Source: Aporhodopirellula rubra | GTDB lineage: Bacteria > Planctomycetota > Planctomycetia > Pirellulales > Pirellulaceae | Length of the DNA stretch: 64,000 nt | Assembly: GCF_014192335.1 (NCBI RefSeq) | Contig: NZ_JACHXU010000001.1 | Coordinates: 624,127-688,126, forward strand | Direction: 5' to 3' | Shown: positions 1 to 9,028 of the stretch, piece by piece | Numbering within the stretch: position 1 is the stretch's first letter | Layout: every line of letters begins with the position of its first letter | Translations under genes and position numbers: made by a program | The notes under the pieces: generated by a model | What the model saw: the letters and a program-made list of their open reading frames with translations, nothing else | The model's database searches: none | What the model was told of the DNA's origin: nothing

Positions 1-2
1 TC

Positions 3-1043
3 GCGATCGCATGGTGGCCTCGCGATGAACGGTACGCCGAACGTCTCAGCCCCGGGACCAAGTTCGCCGACATTATCGGTGAAATCGATCCCGCCAAACT
101 GACCGGCGGAGTCAGCATGAGCGCCGAGGAAGCTCTTTCGTTCGGTTTGATCCCGCGAATGCACCGCGGCATCTTTGCGATGAACGAATTGCCCGAACTC
201 GACGATCTCGTCCAGGTCGGTCTGTTCAACATTCTCGAAGAACGCGATGTGCAGATCCGAGGTTATCCGATCCGCTTTGACGTCGACGTGATGATTCTGT
301 TCTCGGCCAACCCGGCAACGTACAACCGCAGCGGCAAGGTGATCCCTCAGCTCAAAGACCGTATCGGCACGATCGTTCAAACACACTACCCGCGCGAACG
401 CGATCAAGGGATCGAGATTCTGCAGCAGGAAATCGGCGGCGATCTCGGTGGCGATTATCCGGTCCATGTTCCGTTGTTCATGTATCAGATCATTGAAGAG
501 ATCACCAACCGTGCTCGGAAAAGCAAATACATCGATCAGGCGTCGGGGGTCTCGGCTCGCTTCTCGTTGGCGAACTTCCGAACGATTGTTGCCTCGGCAC
601 GGCAGCGTGGAATCGTCCACGGTGAGTCACCGGCCGTCCCTCGAATCAGTGATCTCGGTCACCTCTACGCCAGTTCGCTCGGCAAGCTCGAGTTGGATTT
701 GATGGGGACGCATCAAATGAGCGAACGGCAAGTCCTCGATAATGTGGTCGCGGAAGCGATTCAGATCGTGTTCAGCGAATACATCGAGGAGCACGGACTC
801 GCCGAAATTGCGGAGATCTTTCGAGGAGGAGTGCGAGTCGAAGTCGGCGATATGCTACCGAGTCGCCTTTACGCCGAACGACTGCAGCACGTGCCACCGG
901 CGTGGGACCGGGCGTTCGAGGTCAATGCGAGCGAGAACGAAGCGATGCGAGCTTCTTGCGTCGAATTTATTCTGGCGGGCCTCTACAGCCTCGACAAAAT
1001 CAGTCGCTCGCAGAAGCACGGCAAGATTCATTACGAAACCTGA
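3..1043 (+). CDS. AAA+ ATPase, magnesium-chelatase ChlI-like, C-terminal part (5' truncated by window)
   Basis: The reading frame is open from the first complete codon of the window, so the start and probably the Walker A region lie upstream. What remains reads like a ChlI/MoxR-type AAA+ ATPase: a Walker B-like stretch ([14 protein letters not shown]), a sensor-1 stretch ([11 protein letters not shown]) followed by the arginine-containing [16 protein letters not shown], and an alpha-helical lid. Proteins of this type couple ATP hydrolysis to remodelling of a partner protein, but no partner gene is visible here. A true chlorophyll role is unlikely in a planctomycete, so 'Mg-chelatase' describes the family only. 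The gene ends at TGA, 41 bp before the end of the convergent threonine aldolase gene. Family call is fairly secure, function is not. Confidence 0.75.
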   Translation, partial: AIAWWPRDERYAERLSPGTKFADIIGEIDPAKLTGGVSMSAEEALSFGLIPRMHRGIFAMNELPELDDLVQVGLFNILEERDVQIRGYPIRFDVDVMILFSANPATYNRSGKVIPQLKDRIGTIVQTHYPRERDQGIEILQQEIGGDLGGDYPVHVPLFMYQIIEEITNRARKSKYIDQASGVSARFSLANFRTIVASARQRGIVHGESPAVPRISDLGHLYASSLGKLELDLMGTHQMSERQVLDNVVAEAIQIVFSEYIEEHGLAEIAEIFRGGVRVEVGDMLPSRLYAERLQHVPPAWDRAFEVNASENEAMRASCVEFILAGLYSLDKISRSQKHGKIHYET

Positions 1044-1083
1044 TATGCGGCCGCGTCGCGGCACGGTAACGGCGCTCCAGTGA

Positions 1084-2127
1084 TCAGTGGATGCTGCCTG
1101 CCATGGCCATCACGTCACGTAAGATGCAGCTCGCCCGTTGGATTTGTTCGGGCGTGATATTCATGTGTGTCACGAAACGGATCGCTTGATCATCGATCGC
1201 AAAGCAATCGATGCCGGATGCAAACAGCCGTGATTGCAACTCCGACGCTGTGCCCCACATCGGATCGATATCCAGGATGACGATGTTTGTGTCAACACGT
1301 CCTCCGCGGATCGACAACGCCGGTAAGTGCGAGGCCGTGTAGGCGAGTTGTTGAGCGGCTTCGTGGTCGAAGTGCAATCGGGCGCGATGATTGTGGATCG
1401 CGTGCAACGCACCGGCGGCGATGATTCCGGCTTGACGCACTCCGCCACCGAACAATTTCCGGGCGCGGCGTGCTTCGTCGATGAACGCTTGAGACCCGAC
1501 CAAGGCTGAACCAACCGGTGCACCGAGACCTTTGCTGAAACAAACGCTGACCGAATCGAACGGAGCGGCCATGCGAGCGACGTCGATTCCGGTCGCCGCG
1601 GACGCGTTCCAGATTCGTGCGCCGTCGAGGTGTGTTTTGAGAGAATGCTCATGTGCCCACAGACAGGCCGCGTCGATCGACTCTTGTGGGATCACTCGAC
1701 CTCCCCAGCGGTTGTGGGTGTTTTCCAGACACAGCAATTGGGTGCGGACCATGTGGTCGTTTTCAGGACGGATCGTTCCGACGAGATGCTCCACACCGAG
1801 CTCGCCTCGATCGCCCGTAATTGTTCGAGCGACCAAGCCTGATAATTGAGCGAATGCCCCTTGTTCATAATGATAAATATGACAGTCCGTCTCGCAGAGG
1901 AATTCGGAACCCCGTTCGCAGTGCGTTCGCACGCCGACTTGGTTCGCCATCGTGCCGCTGGGCATGAACAGGGCGGCCGCTTTGCCGAGCAACGCTGCCG
2001 TTTCGCGTTCGAGTTGATCGACGGTAGGATCAACGTCGATGACGCCGTCGCCGACGATCGCGTTGGCCATGGCTCGCCGCATTTCCGCGGTGGGTTGGGT
2101 GACGGTGTCACTTCGCAGGTCGATCAT
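1084..2127 (-). CDS. ltaE: Low-specificity threonine aldolase (PLP-dependent)
   Basis: Predicted cytoplasmic fold-type I PLP enzyme splitting L-threonine or L-allo-threonine into glycine and acetaldehyde. Family features seen: the opening [17 protein letters not shown], the N-terminal [12 protein letters not shown] segment, the cofactor-facing HLDGARIWN, and the Schiff-base lysine in [13 protein letters not shown]. The frame is open upstream to 2232, but the extra 35 residues do not resemble the family and the canonical first residues start at the ATG at 2127, giving 347 aa, a normal length. It is divergent from hisD with about 200 bp between them. No operon partner is seen. Confidence 0.9.
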   Translation of the reverse strand: MIDLRSDTVTQPTAEMRRAMANAIVGDGVIDVDPTVDQLERETAALLGKAAALFMPSGTMANQVGVRTHCERGSEFLCETDCHIYHYEQGAFAQLSGLVARTITGDRGELGVEHLVGTIRPENDHMVRTQLLCLENTHNRWGGRVIPQESIDAACLWAHEHSLKTHLDGARIWNASAATGIDVARMAAPFDSVSVCFSKGLGAPVGSALVGSQAFIDEARRARKLFGGGVRQAGIIAAGALHAIHNHRARLHFDHEAAQQLAYTASHLPALSIRGGRVDTNIVILDIDPMWGTASELQSRLFASGIDCFAIDDQAIRFVTHMNITPEQIQRASCILRDVMAMAGSIH

Positions 2128-2334
2128 GGCAGAGTTCTTGTGCAATTGCCGGGAAAGGTTGGGAAGAATACCGTTCTCGCAAGAGATGCCTGGCGATCGG
2201 TGTGCCCCCATGCTCTGGCGAAAGCCCGCCACTGGGTTTAGCTTAACGATTCGCCTCCTGGCTGAGACGGCCTCGAGACGGCTTCAGACTATCACAAAAC
2301 GTATCCGAAATCCGACATCATACGACGAATTTTC

Positions 2335-3702
2335 ATGACCTCCGAAACAGTCGACTCTTTGATCCGATTCGTGGACGCACGCGAAGGCGGGATGGACGTC
2401 CTCGCCGACCTTCGCGAGAAACTCAGCCCACGAGGTGATTTGGTCAGCCCCCGTGGTCGTGAATTGACGGCCGCCGTGTTCGGCAAACCGCTCACCCCCG
2501 TCGAAGTGGTCGAGACGATTTGTCGAGACGTGCAGTCCGAAGGAACCGCGGCGTTGCTGCGATATACCGAGTCGCTCGACCGAACCACATTGACCGGCGA
2601 AACGCTGCGGGTGCCCGCCGCAGACCTGGAGGCTGCCCACGCGGGGGCGGACCCGGATTTCCTCGCGTCGGTCCGTCGGATTCGCGACAACATCGTCGAA
2701 TTTCAGACCGCGATCCGGCATCAGGATGTCACGATCCAACCGAGACCGGGCGTTCGATTGACCCAGCGATATGTCCCAATGCGGCGGGTCGGCATTTGCG
2801 TCCCCGGTGGCGCCGCGGCATATCCGTCGACAGTTTTGATGACCGCCGTGCCCGCCCAAGTTGCGGGCGTCGACGAAATCGTGGTGGTCGCGCCGCCGAC
2901 GCCCTTTGGTGCGTACAACAAGGACATGCTCGCCACCTGTCATGAACTCGGAATCACCGAAGTCTACCGGTGCGGCGGCGCGCAAGCGGTCGCGGCGATG
3001 GCGTTCGGGTGCAACGCATTACCGGCGGTCGACAAAATCGTCGGCCCCGGCAACCTGTTCGTTGCTTTGGCCAAGAAACAAGTGTTTGGCACCGTGGACA
3101 TCGATTCGTTCGCCGGGCCGAGCGAGGTGATCGTGATCGCGGATTCGACCGCGTCGCCCGCCTACGTCGCGGCCGATCTGCTCGCCCAAGCCGAACACTC
3201 GCCGGGGTCGGCGATCCTAATCACATGGGACGAATCGTTGATCGATTCGGTACGCGGTGAACTGCAAACGCAGCTCGCTAAACTCGAACGCAGTGACCTG
3301 ACGCGTGACGCGCTCGCGGACTTCGGTGCGTTGATCTTGGTGCGTGATTCCGAGCAAGCGTGTGAGCTGACCGATTCCTTCGCTCCCGAACACTTGCATA
3401 TCGAAACAGCGGATCCCGACAGCCAAATCGCTCGCATTCGCAACAGCGGCGCCGCCTTCCTAGGGCATCACACCCCTGTCGCATTGGGCGATTATGCGGC
3501 CGGACCGAGCCACGTGTTGCCGACCGGTGGGACGTGCAAGTGGGCGGCCGGGTTGTCGGTGAACAGTTTCTTGCGATCAGGCAGCGTGACGATGTTCAGC
3601 GAAGAGGCAACGAAAGAGATCGCCGGCGACGTGATCCGAATCGCCGAGAAAGAAGGCCTGACCGCTCACGCCCGAAGCGTTTCGATCCGAACGGACGCGT
3701 AA
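2335..3702 (+). CDS. hisD: Histidinol dehydrogenase
   Basis: Catalyses the last two steps of histidine synthesis, oxidising L-histidinol to L-histidine through the aldehyde with two NAD+; a zinc enzyme of the cytoplasm. Seen: [14 protein letters not shown], the hallmark [49 protein letters not shown] with zinc-site residues, and the C-terminal APEHLHIE and [20 protein letters not shown]. The 455-aa length is slightly longer than the usual 430-440 because of an N-terminal extension, but the whole core is there. It stands alone, without other his genes nearby, as is common in planctomycetes. Confidence 0.96.
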   Translation: MTSETVDSLIRFVDAREGGMDVLADLREKLSPRGDLVSPRGRELTAAVFGKPLTPVEVVETICRDVQSEGTAALLRYTESLDRTTLTGETLRVPAADLEAAHAGADPDFLASVRRIRDNIVEFQTAIRHQDVTIQPRPGVRLTQRYVPMRRVGICVPGGAAAYPSTVLMTAVPAQVAGVDEIVVVAPPTPFGAYNKDMLATCHELGITEVYRCGGAQAVAAMAFGCNALPAVDKIVGPGNLFVALAKKQVFGTVDIDSFAGPSEVIVIADSTASPAYVAADLLAQAEHSPGSAILITWDESLIDSVRGELQTQLAKLERSDLTRDALADFGALILVRDSEQACELTDSFAPEHLHIETADPDSQIARIRNSGAAFLGHHTPVALGDYAAGPSHVLPTGGTCKWAAGLSVNSFLRSGSVTMFSEEATKEIAGDVIRIAEKEGLTAHARSVSIRTDA

Positions 3703-3787
3703 GCGTTGAGGGCCCCGCCTCGCAATCGCTGAAGCGTCCAAAGCGTCTGACGCGTCGTCTTTTTCGCCCTCGGGATCACGAAACGAA

Positions 3788-3819
3788 AACAGCCGGTCCA
3801 CCTGAGTGGATCGGCTGTT
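3788..3819 (-). terminator. Hairpin terminator between convergent genes
   Basis: Two 14-bp arms (3788-3801 and 3806-3819, one G-U pair) enclose a CTGA loop. Read on the minus strand the stem is followed by TTTTCGTTT, so it best fits termination of the minus-strand gene ending at 3921. It may also insulate hisD. No T-run follows on the plus strand. Confidence 0.6.
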
Positions 3820-3920
3820 GGTGTGTTCGGCGAGCGAGCGATTGGCGAAGTGTTCTGAACGGAGAAGCTTCGCTCATGCCGGCGGTATTTGCGACGGCGT
3901 CGACCCAAAACGATTGGGTG

Positions 3921-5120
3921 TTACGATTCGAGCAACATTTTCACGGCATCGAGGTAACGTCGAATCACGTCCGCGTCGACCTCTTCGAACCCGGCGGTCT
4001 TGTGTCGCAGCACTGATAATTTGAGCGACTCGATCACGTCGGCCAAATCATCCGGCAGTTCGGGCAATCCCGCGAAGGGCTGCATCGGCGAAGGCGAGGC
4101 CTCTTCGGCGACACCCACTCCGCCACCGCCTTCGGCTTGGTTGGCGTCGTTCATGTTGTTGCCTTCGGGCAACGCAGCAAGTTCGGTTTCTTCGCCGAAG
4201 TCGGGAGCCTCGTAGGCGGGACCGGCCGCAATGCCGTCGGTGTCGCCGTCGTAGTCTCGGGTCGAACTGCCGCCTTGGGCCGGTGCGGTACCGAGGTCAG
4301 GGGTGTCTTCGTCGAGGTCGACTTCGATGATCTGGCTTCCACCCGGTCGATCCGATTCGACGGCTCCGTTGGCCTTCCAGCGTTGTTCACGCATGATCGA
4401 GACGGACCATTTCTCCTCAACCGCCCCTTGTAACCAGAGGGCGGCATCGTCCCAGTCCAGGGCGGCGAGGAAGTGGCTCCAGTACAGCGATGGGTAAGTC
4501 TTGGCTTGCTCGCCGAAGCGATCGTGCACCCGTCGGAGTCGTCCGACGTGAGGTGACGTGACGCCGCCGACTCGCGACGCCCAGGCTTCGTCGGAGTAAT
4601 CCGTGACAGGTGCACCGGCTTCGATGAGGGCTTCACGCCACTCGCTAATGATGCGGCCCTTTTCCCAGTTCGTCGTGCTGATCAACGAGTTCCATTGCCC
4701 AACGAAGGGTTGCTGCAACTCGATCAGTTCTTCGTCGCTGCCGGCGGGTTTGAAACCTGCGGCGGGATCAGTCGACTCGGCCGATTCGTCCACCGCTTCG
4801 AGTGCGGCGGGGGCTTCCTCGATCGTCGCCGTGGCGTCGGTGACGTCTTCGTATTGGTCGGCATCGCTATCGTCGGCGCTGTTTGGGTCAACGCTGCTTT
4901 CGTCTGACATTGCCGGCGAATCATCGACTGAATCGCTCACTTCGGCAGTGGCAACGGCCGCAGTTTCTTCGTCTGGCACGTCTTCGTAGACTTCCGATGC
5001 GTCAAAACGAGGGTGCGTGGTTGCTGGAGTCGCCGAGACATCCGACGACGCGGCGACATCGGTTTGGGCGGAATCAGCAGTGTTATCAGGGGCGGAGGCG
5101 TCAAAGTCGTCTTGGGTCAT
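3921..5120 (-). CDS. Acidic protein of unknown function with a central conserved-looking domain
   Basis: I do not recognise a named family. Of 399 residues, about the first 135 are low-complexity and strongly acidic (Asp, Glu, Ala, Ser, Thr), with no signal peptide. A compact domain follows at about residues 140-250, rich in Trp and Arg (WNSLISTTNWEKGRIISEWR, SLYWSHFLAALDWDDAALWL). A second acidic/Gly-rich linker leads to a short helical C-terminus (about 355-399, DVIESLKLSVLRHKTAGFEEVD). The central part vaguely recalls DNA-binding accessory proteins of the DUF3102 sort (helices after 'GRIISEW', then 'HVGRLRRVHDRFG'), but that is a guess. It ends at the 3788-3819 hairpin; no operon partner. 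Codon use matches its neighbours. Confidence 0.75.
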   Translation of the reverse strand: MTQDDFDASAPDNTADSAQTDVAASSDVSATPATTHPRFDASEVYEDVPDEETAAVATAEVSDSVDDSPAMSDESSVDPNSADDSDADQYEDVTDATATIEEAPAALEAVDESAESTDPAAGFKPAGSDEELIELQQPFVGQWNSLISTTNWEKGRIISEWREALIEAGAPVTDYSDEAWASRVGGVTSPHVGRLRRVHDRFGEQAKTYPSLYWSHFLAALDWDDAALWLQGAVEEKWSVSIMREQRWKANGAVESDRPGGSQIIEVDLDEDTPDLGTAPAQGGSSTRDYDGDTDGIAAGPAYEAPDFGEETELAALPEGNNMNDANQAEGGGGVGVAEEASPSPMQPFAGLPELPDDLADVIESLKLSVLRHKTAGFEEVDADVIRRYLDAVKMLLES

Positions 5121-5730
5121 CGGCTTCTGCTTACGGGGTTAAGATTGGGCTCCATCACGTCGCCGCATACGCTACCCTGCCGCCGCCCCGATCGTGAAGA
5201 TTCGATGTCGAATTTCGTCGATTCTCAGCCGTATCGGTATCCAATCGCACGGGCGAGGAAAGCAGTGCGGTGTGGGAAAACTGTCCGGAGTATGGGGCCG
5301 GGTGGATGTTCGGGTTGAGACCGCCTTGCGAGAGCTCGACGAACCACCCGTTAATCCGTGATTTAGCGATCCCTTCTCGAGAGGGTGAGGCGCGAGCGAG
5401 TTGCGATGGCTCGGTCGTGCCGGAGCCGCACGCGGACGGCTGGATTCAACTGATGCTCTCTCGCCGTGTGTTCTCTGAGCGTGGCACGCGCTGCCCTCAA
5501 AATTGATGTGCTGCCCTCAAAATTGATGTGTTCGATTCAACTCGAACCGTTCTGCGGCCAATTTGGGGCATTCACGGGCCGGCGCGGCAGGTTTTCGAAG
5601 GGTTTGATTGCGTTTTTGTTGCCCATATGAATCGGTCGAGCTATCCTGAGTCTCATTCACACATGCTGTCGCTGACCGCCCCCACCGTCCGCCGTGACGA
5701 TGGTCTCTTCCACGCCGAATCTGCTCTCTC
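5121..5730. other. Intergenic stretch, no gene recognised
   Basis: About 610 bp between the divergent 3921-5120 and 5731-7185 genes. Short open frames occur here but none has a convincing ribosome-binding site or recognisable product. It holds a near-palindrome centred on TCTCGAGA (about 5375-5390, ccttctcgagagggtgagg) and the exact 20-bp tandem duplication listed separately. It probably contains both promoters. Confidence 0.6.
5491..5530. repeat. Exact tandem duplication of 20 bp
   Basis: The unit ctgccctcaaaattgatgtg occurs twice without a gap (5491-5510, 5511-5530). It is non-coding and lies about 200 bp upstream of the DUF1598 gene. Looks like a recent slippage or duplication event. Confidence 0.95.
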
Positions 5731-7185
5731 ATGAACGCAACCTTCCGCCGTTTCCTGCCCGCCCCGGTTTCCTGCGGCCTTTCGAATTCAATCGTCCGCT
5801 CGGCCGGATGCTTAATCGCTGGTCTCATCCTGTCGCTGAGCGGTTCGATCGCGATGGCTCAAGACGGCGGTGGTGGCGATGGTGGGGACACGATCATTTT
5901 CGGTAACCCGATTGCCGGGGTTGATGTGGACGCGACCGGTGTTTTGAAGGTCCGTACGGTCGACCCGCGACTGGCACGTCAGCGAATGATGCAGGCACAG
6001 CAGGCGGCCAAGACCGAGGACGTGATGCGTCGCAGCGATCTGCGGAAAGTTTCGCTCAACCGTCTCGAAAAGGTCGTTGCCGAGCACGTCGCCGCCGATC
6101 GTCGGCTGCCCGACGATATTCTCGCGGTGGCGGGTTTGACGACGGTGAAATACGTCTTTTTCTATCCTGACACGCAAGACATTGTGATCGCAGGCCCCGC
6201 CGAAGGTTTTGTTGCCGACCCAACCGAGCGTTTTGTCGGCATGAATACCGGCCGCCCGACGATCCTGCTCGAAGACCTCGCGACGGCCCTTCGTGCCTAT
6301 CCACCCTCTGCACCACCAACCCGCGTGATCTCCGTTTCGATCGACCCAACTCCCGAGGGGCTCGCTCGGATGCAGCAGTTCTTGCGTTCGGTCGGTGGGC
6401 GTGCCAATCGCGGCGATACCATGCGTTTGGTGCAAGGTCTCAAACAAAACCTGGGGCTGCAAACGGTCACGATCAAAGGGATCCCGGCGGCGACTCACTT
6501 CGCCCGCGTGCTCGTCGAAGCCGATTATCGCATGAAATTGATCGGGATCGGGCTCGAACAGTTGCCTGTTCCCGTTCGCAGCTATGTGTCCCGCACCAGT
6601 CCCCAAGCCGTCGCGGCCAACGCACTCGAGCGTTGGTATTTCCAGCCGAACTACGACGGCGTTTCGGTCAGCGATGACCGCATGGCGATGCGAATTAACG
6701 AACGTGGCGTCCAATTGGTCGGCGAAGGCGAACGCGTCATGGGCGATGGAAAACGTGTCATGGCAGGTCGTGGAAACCGAGCTAGCCAAGCGTTTACCAA
6801 AGAGTTCACCGACAAATACCCGCTGATCGCAAGTAAAGTTCGTGTCTACGCGGAGCTGCAACAGTTGATCGACCTCGCGATTGCTGCCGCTTACATCCAA
6901 GAGCAAGACTTCTACGCACAGGCCGATTGGAACATGCCGGTACTCGGTGATGAATCGCAGTTGACCGTCGAAACGTACACCGCGCCGGAGAAGGTCGAGA
7001 CCGCAGTGAACGCCATTTGGCGTGGCAATACGTTGATGACGCCGCTCGGTGGTGGAGTCAACATGCAACCACGCGTGGCATTTAACAGCGATCGAATGCA
7101 AGTCGACGCCAGCGGCGAGAACGTTGAAACCAAGAACGCAGCCGGACCGACTGATCTCGAACCCGGACAATGGTGGTGGGACTGA
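5731..7185 (+). CDS. Exported DUF1598 domain protein
   Basis: A 484-aa exported protein of a family I know essentially only from planctomycetes. The N-terminus is a long-n-region signal peptide: hydrophobic CLIAGLILSLSGSIAMAQ at about residues 29-45, cleavage likely after AMA. A Gly/Asp-rich start of the mature chain (DGGGGDGGDTIIFGNPIAGV) follows. The central DUF1598-like body covers about 60-330: VDPRLARQRMMQAQQAA, DIVIAGPAEGFV, TILLEDLATALRAY, then IGIGLEQLPVPVRSYV. The C-terminus ends in QWWWD. Function unknown; likely periplasmic or envelope-associated. Its start is the first ATG of the frame, preceded by short non-coding repeats. The long antisense frame over the same DNA is a high-GC shadow. 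Confidence 0.85.
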   Translation: MNATFRRFLPAPVSCGLSNSIVRSAGCLIAGLILSLSGSIAMAQDGGGGDGGDTIIFGNPIAGVDVDATGVLKVRTVDPRLARQRMMQAQQAAKTEDVMRRSDLRKVSLNRLEKVVAEHVAADRRLPDDILAVAGLTTVKYVFFYPDTQDIVIAGPAEGFVADPTERFVGMNTGRPTILLEDLATALRAYPPSAPPTRVISVSIDPTPEGLARMQQFLRSVGGRANRGDTMRLVQGLKQNLGLQTVTIKGIPAATHFARVLVEADYRMKLIGIGLEQLPVPVRSYVSRTSPQAVAANALERWYFQPNYDGVSVSDDRMAMRINERGVQLVGEGERVMGDGKRVMAGRGNRASQAFTKEFTDKYPLIASKVRVYAELQQLIDLAIAAAYIQEQDFYAQADWNMPVLGDESQLTVETYTAPEKVETAVNAIWRGNTLMTPLGGGVNMQPRVAFNSDRMQVDASGENVETKNAAGPTDLEPGQWWWD

Positions 7186-7350
7186 TCGGCTAACACCCCC
7201 CGGAGAACAGCGTGATTCGTTCGCGTGTTGGACTTGTGGCCGGACAATCTCATCCTATGATGGAGCAAGGTTTGCGTTCAAATTGAACGTTTCCGCGTCG
7301 CCCCGATTTCGCCATCCCCACTTCCACTCTCCAGCACAAGGACTCCCCCA

Positions 7351-7533
7351 GTGTTAACTGAATCCACCGTCGAAAGCATGTTCCGCGAAATCGTTTCGGT
7401 ACCTAACCCAACCGAAGAAACGTTTGACCGTGCGGAAGATCTTCTGGAAGCAGAACTTCGCGACGAAAGTCCTTTGCGTCATCGCCTCAGCGTCGAACTC
7501 GACGAATTGCGTTCACTCGCAGCCGCCAAGTAA
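7351..7533 (+). CDS. Small acidic protein, unknown
   Basis: A 60-aa protein starting with GTG, with an AAGGA-type ribosome-binding site about 8 bp upstream (cacaaggactcccccaGTG). It is predicted helical and acidic (TEETFDRAEDLLEAELRDESPLRHRLSVELDELRSL), with no membrane segment or Cys. It is followed within 10 bp by a clean intrinsic terminator, which supports it as a real transcribed gene. No family recognised. Confidence 0.65.
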   Translation: MLTESTVESMFREIVSVPNPTEETFDRAEDLLEAELRDESPLRHRLSVELDELRSLAAAK

Positions 7534-7540
7534 AAAATAG

Positions 7541-7561
7541 CCCTCCACGAAGGAGGGTTTT
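7541..7561 (+). terminator. Intrinsic terminator
   Basis: 6-bp GC-rich stem (CCCTCC/GGAGGG) with a 5-nt loop followed by TTTTC, immediately after the stop codon of the 60-aa gene. Confidence 0.8.
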
Positions 7562-7951
7562 CGCTGTTCACGCATGTCGTATCAGCGAACATTCAATCAA
7601 TCAGGTTCTTCGCTCGCTCAATCGATGCGAAGTCACCTCTTCTCTTGTTTTGCCTCGTTTACCAAACGGGGCCCGCGTTCTGTTGATCTTCTCGCATCAG
7701 GCGAGTGGAATTTACACGATTGCGGTCTCTCAAAGCCGGTCTCCATGCACCGGTTGATTGGTGACTACGTGACTGCCGATCACGTGTTACTGGCCCCTTT
7801 CGTGTCACGGGCTCTTCTGCCGTCACAAAAGTGAAGCATCGGTTGGGTTCGGCACCTCGCTGGGCGACCGTCTACAATCAGGTGTCGTTGCTGAGGAATG
7901 GTCTCCTGCTGATCATGCAGTCAACTTGCTTGTCGCGTTCCCGCTCTCTCT
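7562..7951. other. Intergenic stretch, no gene recognised
   Basis: About 390 bp between a terminator and the next start. One 86-codon open frame (7574-7834) is present but its translation resembles nothing and it lacks a ribosome-binding site. Nothing else seen. Confidence 0.5.
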
Positions 7952-8749
7952 ATGCCGAACGAATCTGATTCCGTCGATCGTCGTCAGCAATTCCTTGCGG
8001 AGTTTGGTTCCAAACCGCGTTGGTTTGTGCGTGGGTTGGCCGTGGGGATGTTGTTCATGGCGAGCCTCAACGCACTGTCTTACTTCGTGCGTTCAGAACA
8101 CTGGGGCAGCCTCGTTGGGAAGGCGCAACCGCGCGGTGAATCGATCGGGTTTCCGTTTGAAATTTGGGAATCCGGCAACATGTATGGTGGGCTGTTTGCG
8201 GACTACCCCATGATCGGAATCAATATTCTGGTGGCCGTTGTGGTCAGTATGCCGATCGCTATTTTGACGACGATGAAGGCCGATTGGCTCAACCAGTTGA
8301 TGCTCGACAGCTTTGAAAGCGAAATCAACGAAGATGCGGGCGACTCGGAGACGCAGCCGATTCAGTTCAGTATCCAGAGCCTGATGATTGCGACGACGGT
8401 CGCGGCGGTGTTCGCGATGATCGCGAGCCGATTTGCTGCACGCAAGGAAACGTTGGTCGTCATCTACGCACTCGGGCCACTTTGTCTGGTGCTCATCGCC
8501 ATGCTGCCGCGGAGGCTATCGTGGCAACAACGCGTTGTCATCCTGATGCCGTGCACGTTTGCATTGATCGCTGTCGCGCTGGTGGTCGGTCAAGCGTTGA
8601 GCATTGATTTCGACAAAGTGTTGATGGGGATCTTTCTCTGTTGGACCCCGCAAAGTGCCATTGCGGCAATCGTATTAACGATCACCGTTTTCGTGCAATT
8701 ATCGCGAAGCCGATCAAAATCAGCGACGGAACCAACTGCCGTAATCTAG
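7952..8749 (+). CDS. Multi-pass membrane protein, unknown function
   Basis: 265 aa with about six predicted transmembrane segments: near residues 28-48 (GLAVGMLFMASLNALSYF), 88-110 (GINILVAVVVSMPIAILTT), 145-162, 170-188, 195-215 and 225-250. The segment QFSIQSLMIATTVAAVFAM at about 142-160 resembles the 'FSLRSLLIATTVVAV' motif that recurs in many otherwise unrelated planctomycete membrane proteins. A short acidic cytoplasmic loop (SFESEINEDAGDSETQ) precedes it. Start chosen at the first ATG of the frame. No neighbour suggests a role. Confidence 0.75.
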   Translation: MPNESDSVDRRQQFLAEFGSKPRWFVRGLAVGMLFMASLNALSYFVRSEHWGSLVGKAQPRGESIGFPFEIWESGNMYGGLFADYPMIGINILVAVVVSMPIAILTTMKADWLNQLMLDSFESEINEDAGDSETQPIQFSIQSLMIATTVAAVFAMIASRFAARKETLVVIYALGPLCLVLIAMLPRRLSWQQRVVILMPCTFALIAVALVVGQALSIDFDKVLMGIFLCWTPQSAIAAIVLTITVFVQLSRSRSKSATEPTAVI

Positions 8750-8803
8750 ACCGCAGAAGCGGCAAAGAACGTGGTTTGGCAATCGGATGAGCAGTCTTAG
8801 GTT

Positions 8804-8831
8804 GCTGCTGTAGCAGCCGTCGCCAGACGGC
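8804..8831. repeat. Dispersed intergenic double hairpin, copy 1
   Basis: Two adjacent inverted repeats: GCTGC-TGTA-GCAGC (8804-8817) and GCCGT-CGCCAG-ACGGC (8816-8831). The second hairpin has a covarying relative at 45643-45662. Non-coding, between a membrane-protein gene and the end of valS. Confidence 0.75.
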
Positions 8832-8963
8832 GGGGTAAGTTCTAAACAACTCACCTCCCCATTCAGGAATGCTCTATTCGCTGAGCCTTGTTAACTGCCT
8901 AACGTTTGGGACTGCCGATAACCTGCCCCGCTAACACTCCACCCTACGCCCGATTCGCTGAGA

Positions 8964-8981
8964 TCACCCTCGGGAGGGTGA
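8964..8981. repeat. Short palindrome downstream of valS
   Basis: 8-bp perfect arms TCACCCTC/GAGGGTGA separated by GG. It resembles the imperfect ctcgagagggtgagg element near 5380. It may act as a minus-strand hairpin after valS, but no T-run follows, so a terminator call is not safe. Confidence 0.6.
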
Positions 8982-9028
8982 AGGAGAAAGCAGGGACAAG
9001 AATGATCGGTGATGGACCGGATTGAGGG

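Noticed and set aside
1..1043. Chlorophyll or bacteriochlorophyll synthesis
   Set aside because: The ATPase is ChlI-like only at family level and no other pigment genes are present.
5812..7170. 452-codon minus-strand open frame over the DUF1598 gene
   Set aside because: High-GC antisense shadow. The sense strand has a signal peptide and a family-like sequence; the antisense translation is His/Arg-rich with no recognisable motif.
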